A DNA stretch of 48,338 nt, taken from positions 1 through 48,338 of the forward strand of contig JAIXTI010000062.1 in the NCBI GenBank assembly GCA_027484025.1. The letters run 5' to 3'. Shown one piece after another: positions 45,053-48,338 of the stretch (position 1 is the first letter of the stretch; each line of letters opens with the position of its first letter). Source of the DNA: a bacterium (lineage in GTDB: Bacteria > Gemmatimonadota > Gemmatimonadetes > Gemmatimonadales > Gemmatimonadaceae). The notes beneath the pieces were generated by a model. It saw nothing but the letters and a program-made list of their open reading frames with translations. It searched no databases and was not told the DNA's origin. The translations under genes and the position numbers were made by a program.

Positions 45053-46863
45053 CGCGATGCGGACATGGAGGGCAACATGGCCGCTGCAATACCGGCGGCG
45101 TCTTCGCCAACGATGAGATGCACGACACCACCGTCCACGTGCATCACGCCGCGCATACCGGCCGCCGTGAGCGCGGACTCATTGAGTCGTGACGCGTCGC
45201 GCAGCACGACGCGAACACGAGTGAGTGCCACGGCTTCGGACTCGGTGATGTTGTCGATGCCGCCGAGTGCCGCCGTGATGGCGGCGGCGCGAGTGCGATG
45301 CCCATTTGTGATGACGACGGCTGGTGCTTCAGTCACGACAGCCGAGGCGGGCGAGGCTACGGACGATGGTACACGCACGGCCGCCACCGGCATGGCGCTC
45401 ATGTACTCCTCCATATCGGTCTTGAGGTTCTCCGACCGAGTTCCGAAGATCGCTTGCATGCCGTTGCCCACCTGCATCACGCCCGATGCGCCCAACCCCT
45501 TGAGGGCCGCGGCACTGGCGCGCGAGACGTCGTGCAGGTCTACGCGCAATCGGGTAATGCAGGCGTCGAGGTTACGTATGTTATCGGCGCCGCCAAAGGC
45601 CGCCACCAGTTGCGCCGCGAGACTGCTTTCCGTGCCACTGCCTGCAGCCCCCTCCGTGTTCGCGCTCTCGTCAGATACCGCGGCGCTGTCTTCGACTTCA
45701 CGCCCCGGAGTCTTGAGGTCGCGCTTGAGGATCATGGTGCGGAACAGCGCGAAGTACATCGCCGCCCACAGGGGGCCGAGCCAGAGGAACCAGAGCCCGC
45801 GCGTGGAGTTGGGGAAGAGAACGATGTAGTCGATCAGCCCGTGCGAAAACGTCGTGCCGTGCCGGATGCCCAGCTCCACCGCCACGAAGTACGCCAACGC
45901 GGCGAGGGCTGCATGCATGGCATACAGCAGCGGCGCCACGAACATGAACGCGAACTCGATGGGCTCGGTGATACCGGTGAGGAACGACGTGAGCGCCGCC
46001 GAGATCATGATGCCGCCCACCTTCGCGCGATTCTCCGGACGCGCGGTGCGCCACATGGCGAGCGCGGCGGCGGGGAGTCCCCACATCTTGAAGAGATAGC
46101 CGCCCGCGAGGTAACCCGCGGTGGGATCGCCCGCCGCAAAGCGCGGGATCTCTCCAGTGAGTACTTGCCCAGTGGCCGGATCGGTGAACGATCCCACCTG
46201 GAAGAAGAACGGCACGTTCCAGATGTGATGCAGACCGAAGGGAATGAGCGACCGTTCCACAACGCCATACACGGAGAACGCCAAGGCCGGATTGCTACTG
46301 GCGGCCCAGTGCGAGAACACATCGATCTGATGACCGATAGGCGGCCATACCACGCTGAGCACGATGCCGGTCACCACCGCCGCGAGGGCGGTGAGAATGG
46401 GCACCGACCGCTTGCCGGCAAAAAAGCCCAGATACGACGGCAGCGTGATGCGATAGAACCGATTGAACAGCAGCGCCGCGATCGTGCCAATGAGGATGCC
46501 GCCGAACACACCCGTCTCGATGGACGGCATGCCCATGATCTGCTTGGGCTCGTAGCCCACCAGTGGGGCCATGACGCCCATGGTTGCAATCATGACCGCG
46601 AAGCCGACCACGGCGGCCAGCGACGCCACACCGTCGTTGCCGGTGAGCCCCAACGCGACCCCGATGGAGAAGATCAACGGTAGGTTGCCGAAGATGGCGC
46701 CGCCCGCCTGCGCCATCACGCTCGACATGGCAGCTGGCAAAATGCTGAATTTGGCGCTGCCTACGCCCAGCAAAATGCCCGCGGCCGGGAGCACCGACAC
46801 GGGGAGCATCAGCGACTTGCCGATTTTCTGCAGCCACCCGAAGGCGGCGCGACCCTGACTCAT
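45049..46863 (-). CDS. PTS EIICB permease (Glc/GlcNAc family) with extra EIIB-like domain
   Basis: This is a 604-residue sugar permease. The EIIC membrane domain (about 1-390) has the landmark [15 protein letters not shown] near residues 297-311 and [10 protein letters not shown] near 212-221. It is followed by an acidic/Ser linker (about 390-415) and an EIIB domain (about 416-490) with the phosphorylation Cys435 in [11 protein letters not shown]. After a Val/Ala/Pro linker comes a second EIIB-like domain (about 525-604, [19 protein letters not shown]), where Ala546 replaces the Cys. It transports and phosphorylates a hexose or amino sugar, receiving phosphate from the EI encoded upstream; no separate EIIA is in the window. 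The second domain may be regulatory. The ATG is at 46863; HAD follows with a four-base overlap. Confidence 0.92.
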   Translation of the reverse strand: MSQGRAAFGWLQKIGKSLMLPVSVLPAAGILLGVGSAKFSILPAAMSSVMAQAGGAIFGNLPLIFSIGVALGLTGNDGVASLAAVVGFAVMIATMGVMAPLVGYEPKQIMGMPSIETGVFGGILIGTIAALLFNRFYRITLPSYLGFFAGKRSVPILTALAAVVTGIVLSVVWPPIGHQIDVFSHWAASSNPALAFSVYGVVERSLIPFGLHHIWNVPFFFQVGSFTDPATGQVLTGEIPRFAAGDPTAGYLAGGYLFKMWGLPAAALAMWRTARPENRAKVGGIMISAALTSFLTGITEPIEFAFMFVAPLLYAMHAALAALAYFVAVELGIRHGTTFSHGLIDYIVLFPNSTRGLWFLWLGPLWAAMYFALFRTMILKRDLKTPGREVEDSAAVSDESANTEGAAGSGTESSLAAQLVAAFGGADNIRNLDACITRLRVDLHDVSRASAAALKGLGASGVMQVGNGMQAIFGTRSENLKTDMEEYMSAMPVAAVRVPSSVASPASAVVTEAPAVVITNGHRTRAAAITAALGGIDNITESEAVALTRVRVVLRDASRLNESALTAAGMRGVMHVDGGVVHLIVGEDAAGIAAAMLPSMSASR

Positions 46864-46889
46864 CTGGATGTACTCCGGTTGGAGAGCGG

Positions 46890-46925
46890 CGTCATATATC
46901 GCGTCATGTATCGCATCATGAATGA
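46890..46925. repeat. Imperfect 12-bp tandem repeat between ptsI and the EIICB gene
   Basis: Three consecutive 12-bp units occur: CGTCATATATCG (46890-46901), CGTCATGTATCG (46902-46913) and CATCATGAATGA (46914-46925). They cover the ptsI stop codon and the leader of the permease gene. The role is unknown; slippage could change the spacing of the two genes. Confidence 0.45.
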
Positions 46926-48338
46926 CGCTGCGTAACGATCGCCCGCACTTCTGCACCATCGCCTGCCTCGAGCGCCAGGCGCGCTGTCTCCCGGCACTCG
47001 GCCAGCGAGAGCGAACGTACACGCGCCTTGACGGCTGGCACCAGCGGGATGTCGGCGCTGAGTTCGTCGACGCCGAGCCCGATGAGGATGGGCACCGCGT
47101 GCAGATCACCTGCGAGCGCGCCGCATACGCCCACCCAACGCCGGTGGGCGCGAGCGCCCGTCACCGTGCGCTCGATGAGCCGCAACACCGACGGGTGCAG
47201 TGCGTCCACCTGCGGTGCGAGCCGCGGGTTGGTGCGATCCATGGCCATCGTGTACTGCGTGAGATCGTTGGTGCCAATCGAGAAGAAGTCGGCCTCGCGC
47301 GCGAACTGCTCGGCTATGAGCGCGGCGGCGGGGACTTCCACCATGATGCCCACTTGAATGGGCGCCACGCCCAACGCCTCACGCTCACGCTCCACGAGCG
47401 CCTTCGCAGCGCGCCACTCCGCCAGCGTGGCGATCATGGGAAACATCATCGCCACCTTGCCGGACGTGGACGCCCGCAGAATGGCGCGCACCTGCGTACG
47501 AAAAAGCTCGGGACGCGCGAGCGTGAGGCGAACCCCTCGCTCACCGAGAAACGGATTGAGTTCGGCAGCGACATCGAGGTACGGCAGTGGCTTGTCGCCG
47601 CCAACATCGAGCGTGCGAATGACGAGAATGCGATCAGGACCCAACGCACGGGCCACCGTGGTATAGCTGTTCGTCTGTTCGTCTTCGTCGGGGGCGGTGC
47701 GCCGGTCCATGAAGAGGAACTCGCTGCGCAGCAGCCCGACTCCTTCGCCGCCGACGTCGGCGACGCGCGCGCCCTCGCTCACGGCGCCGATGTTGGCCAC
47801 CACTTCCACGCGATGTCCGTCGGTGGTGGTCGCAGGCTCGAGGGCGACGGCGAGCTCCCGATCACGGCGTTCGCTGTCCACCGCCTGCCGCGCAACGATG
47901 CGGCGTTCGTCGTCGGCGCTGGGTGTGGTGTTCACGGTGCCACGGTCGCCGTCGACTACTACGCGAGTACCGGCTGGCACTGCGAGAATGCGAGGGTCCA
48001 CGCCGGCCACTGCCGGTAGCCCCAGCCCGCGGGCGAGGATGGCCACGTGCGACGTGGCGCTTCCCATGGTGGTGCAGAGCGCGCGCACCTTGGTGCGGTC
48101 GAGCGCGGCCGTGTCCGACGGGGTGAGGTCCTCGGCCACGACAATGGAGTCGGCGGGCACGTCCACCGGCGCGGAGCCGCCAACGAGCAGCTGCAGCACC
48201 CGGCGCCCTACGTCGCGCAGGTCGGTGGCGCGTCCGCGCATGACGGCGTTGGAGAGCGCCGAGAGTCGATCGGCTTGCGAGGTATAGGCCTGTTGCCACG
48301 CCCACGCGGCGGAGTCGCCCGCGCGCACCTGTGCGGCC
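46916..48338 (-). CDS. ptsI: PTS phosphoenolpyruvate-protein phosphotransferase, enzyme I (partial, N-terminus off window)
   Basis: This is the C-terminal 470-odd residues of enzyme I, which takes phosphate from PEP and passes it to HPr. The phospho-histidine segment [21 protein letters not shown] is present, then the linker VDGDRGTV. The PEP-binding TIM barrel has [49 protein letters not shown], and [18 protein letters not shown]. The Cys loop reads GVCGALAGD where GxCGExAGD is usual. The N-terminal part, including the HPr-binding helices and any fused EIIA or HPr domains, lies beyond the right edge, so the length cannot be judged. The gap to the EIICB start is 52 bp and contains a tandem repeat. 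Confidence 0.93.
   Translation of the reverse strand, partial: AAQVRAGDSAAWAWQQAYTSQADRLSALSNAVMRGRATDLRDVGRRVLQLLVGGSAPVDVPADSIVVAEDLTPSDTAALDRTKVRALCTTMGSATSHVAILARGLGLPAVAGVDPRILAVPAGTRVVVDGDRGTVNTTPSADDERRIVARQAVDSERRDRELAVALEPATTTDGHRVEVVANIGAVSEGARVADVGGEGVGLLRSEFLFMDRRTAPDEDEQTNSYTTVARALGPDRILVIRTLDVGGDKPLPYLDVAAELNPFLGERGVRLTLARPELFRTQVRAILRASTSGKVAMMFPMIATLAEWRAAKALVEREREALGVAPIQVGIMVEVPAAALIAEQFAREADFFSIGTNDLTQYTMAMDRTNPRLAPQVDALHPSVLRLIERTVTGARAHRRWVGVCGALAGDLHAVPILIGLGVDELSADIPLVPAVKARVRSLSLAECRETARLALEAGDGAEVRAIVTQRHS

Noticed and set aside
45298-46683. 461-codon plus-strand frame opposite the EIICB gene
   Set aside because: His/Arg/Glu-rich composition typical of antisense frames in GC-rich DNA; the permease motifs on the minus strand are clear.
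46860-46925. Extension of the EIICB reading frame through the 12-bp repeat ([13 protein letters not shown])
   Set aside because: It would overlap the end of ptsI and adds no known domain; the ATG at 46863 directly precedes the family N-terminus.

Overview
The window is a 48.3 kb stretch of GC-rich, densely coding bacterial chromosome. I count 37 protein genes, two of them cut by the window edges. I see no RNA genes, CRISPR arrays or insertion sequences. The gene mix suggests a member of the Gemmatimonadota (Gemmatimonas-like): many Ser/Thr kinases with the P-loop GGGGMSRVF followed by a TM helix and a TolB-like/TPR exterior, Bacteroidetes-style FecI/FecR/STN-TonB-receptor/DUF4249 clusters, DUF5916 outer-membrane proteins, type III glutamine synthetase, weak Shine-Dalgarno sites and frequent GTG/TTG starts. 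This assignment is inference from gene content only.

Layout. (1) 1-2471, minus: an M20 amidohydrolase, a DUF3311 mini-protein and an SSS-family symporter (cut by the edge) form a tight uptake/hydrolysis operon. (2) 2519-6023: a coiled-coil membrane protein, a DUF5519 protein, a strong hairpin, and type III glutamine synthetase (glnN). (3) 6291-10812: small exported proteins, a zinc-protease-like lipoprotein, an EAL-HDOD signalling protein, an orphan MqsA-like regulator and a DoxX membrane protein. (4) 10848-15949: a DUF5916 beta-barrel protein, an ArsR regulator with a tandem AHSA1 partner and a palindromic operator over its start codon, then YbjQ-like and DUF4256 proteins. (5) 16035-21378: a complete ECF sigma / FecR anti-sigma / STN-type TonB receptor / DUF4249 lipoprotein operon. 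(6) 21424-27233: a sialidase-like lipoprotein translationally coupled to a kinase with an N-terminal membrane domain, divergent from a kinase-TPR receptor. (7) 27247-30984: an exported L-asparaginase, an exported RidA-like lipoprotein, a seven-repeat FG-GAP protein, and a J-domain/zinc-ribbon/PilZ fusion.

(8) 31071-41612 is the most striking part. Four consecutive receptor kinases share nearly interchangeable cytoplasmic kinase domains but have diverged sensor domains. A vapBC toxin-antitoxin pair sits between the third and fourth. The genes are overlapping or closely spaced and all run in the same direction, continuing into (9) an apparently Tat-exported GH1 glycosidase and a Gfo/Idh/MocA oxidoreductase (to 44208).

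(10) 44228-48338, minus: phosphotransferase-system enzyme I (cut by the edge), an EIICB permease carrying a second EIIB-like domain without its phosphorylation cysteine, and a HAD phosphatase. With the adjacent GH1 enzyme and oxidoreductase this looks like a sugar-use region. The J-PilZ and EAL-HDOD proteins point to c-di-GMP-linked signalling in the same organism.
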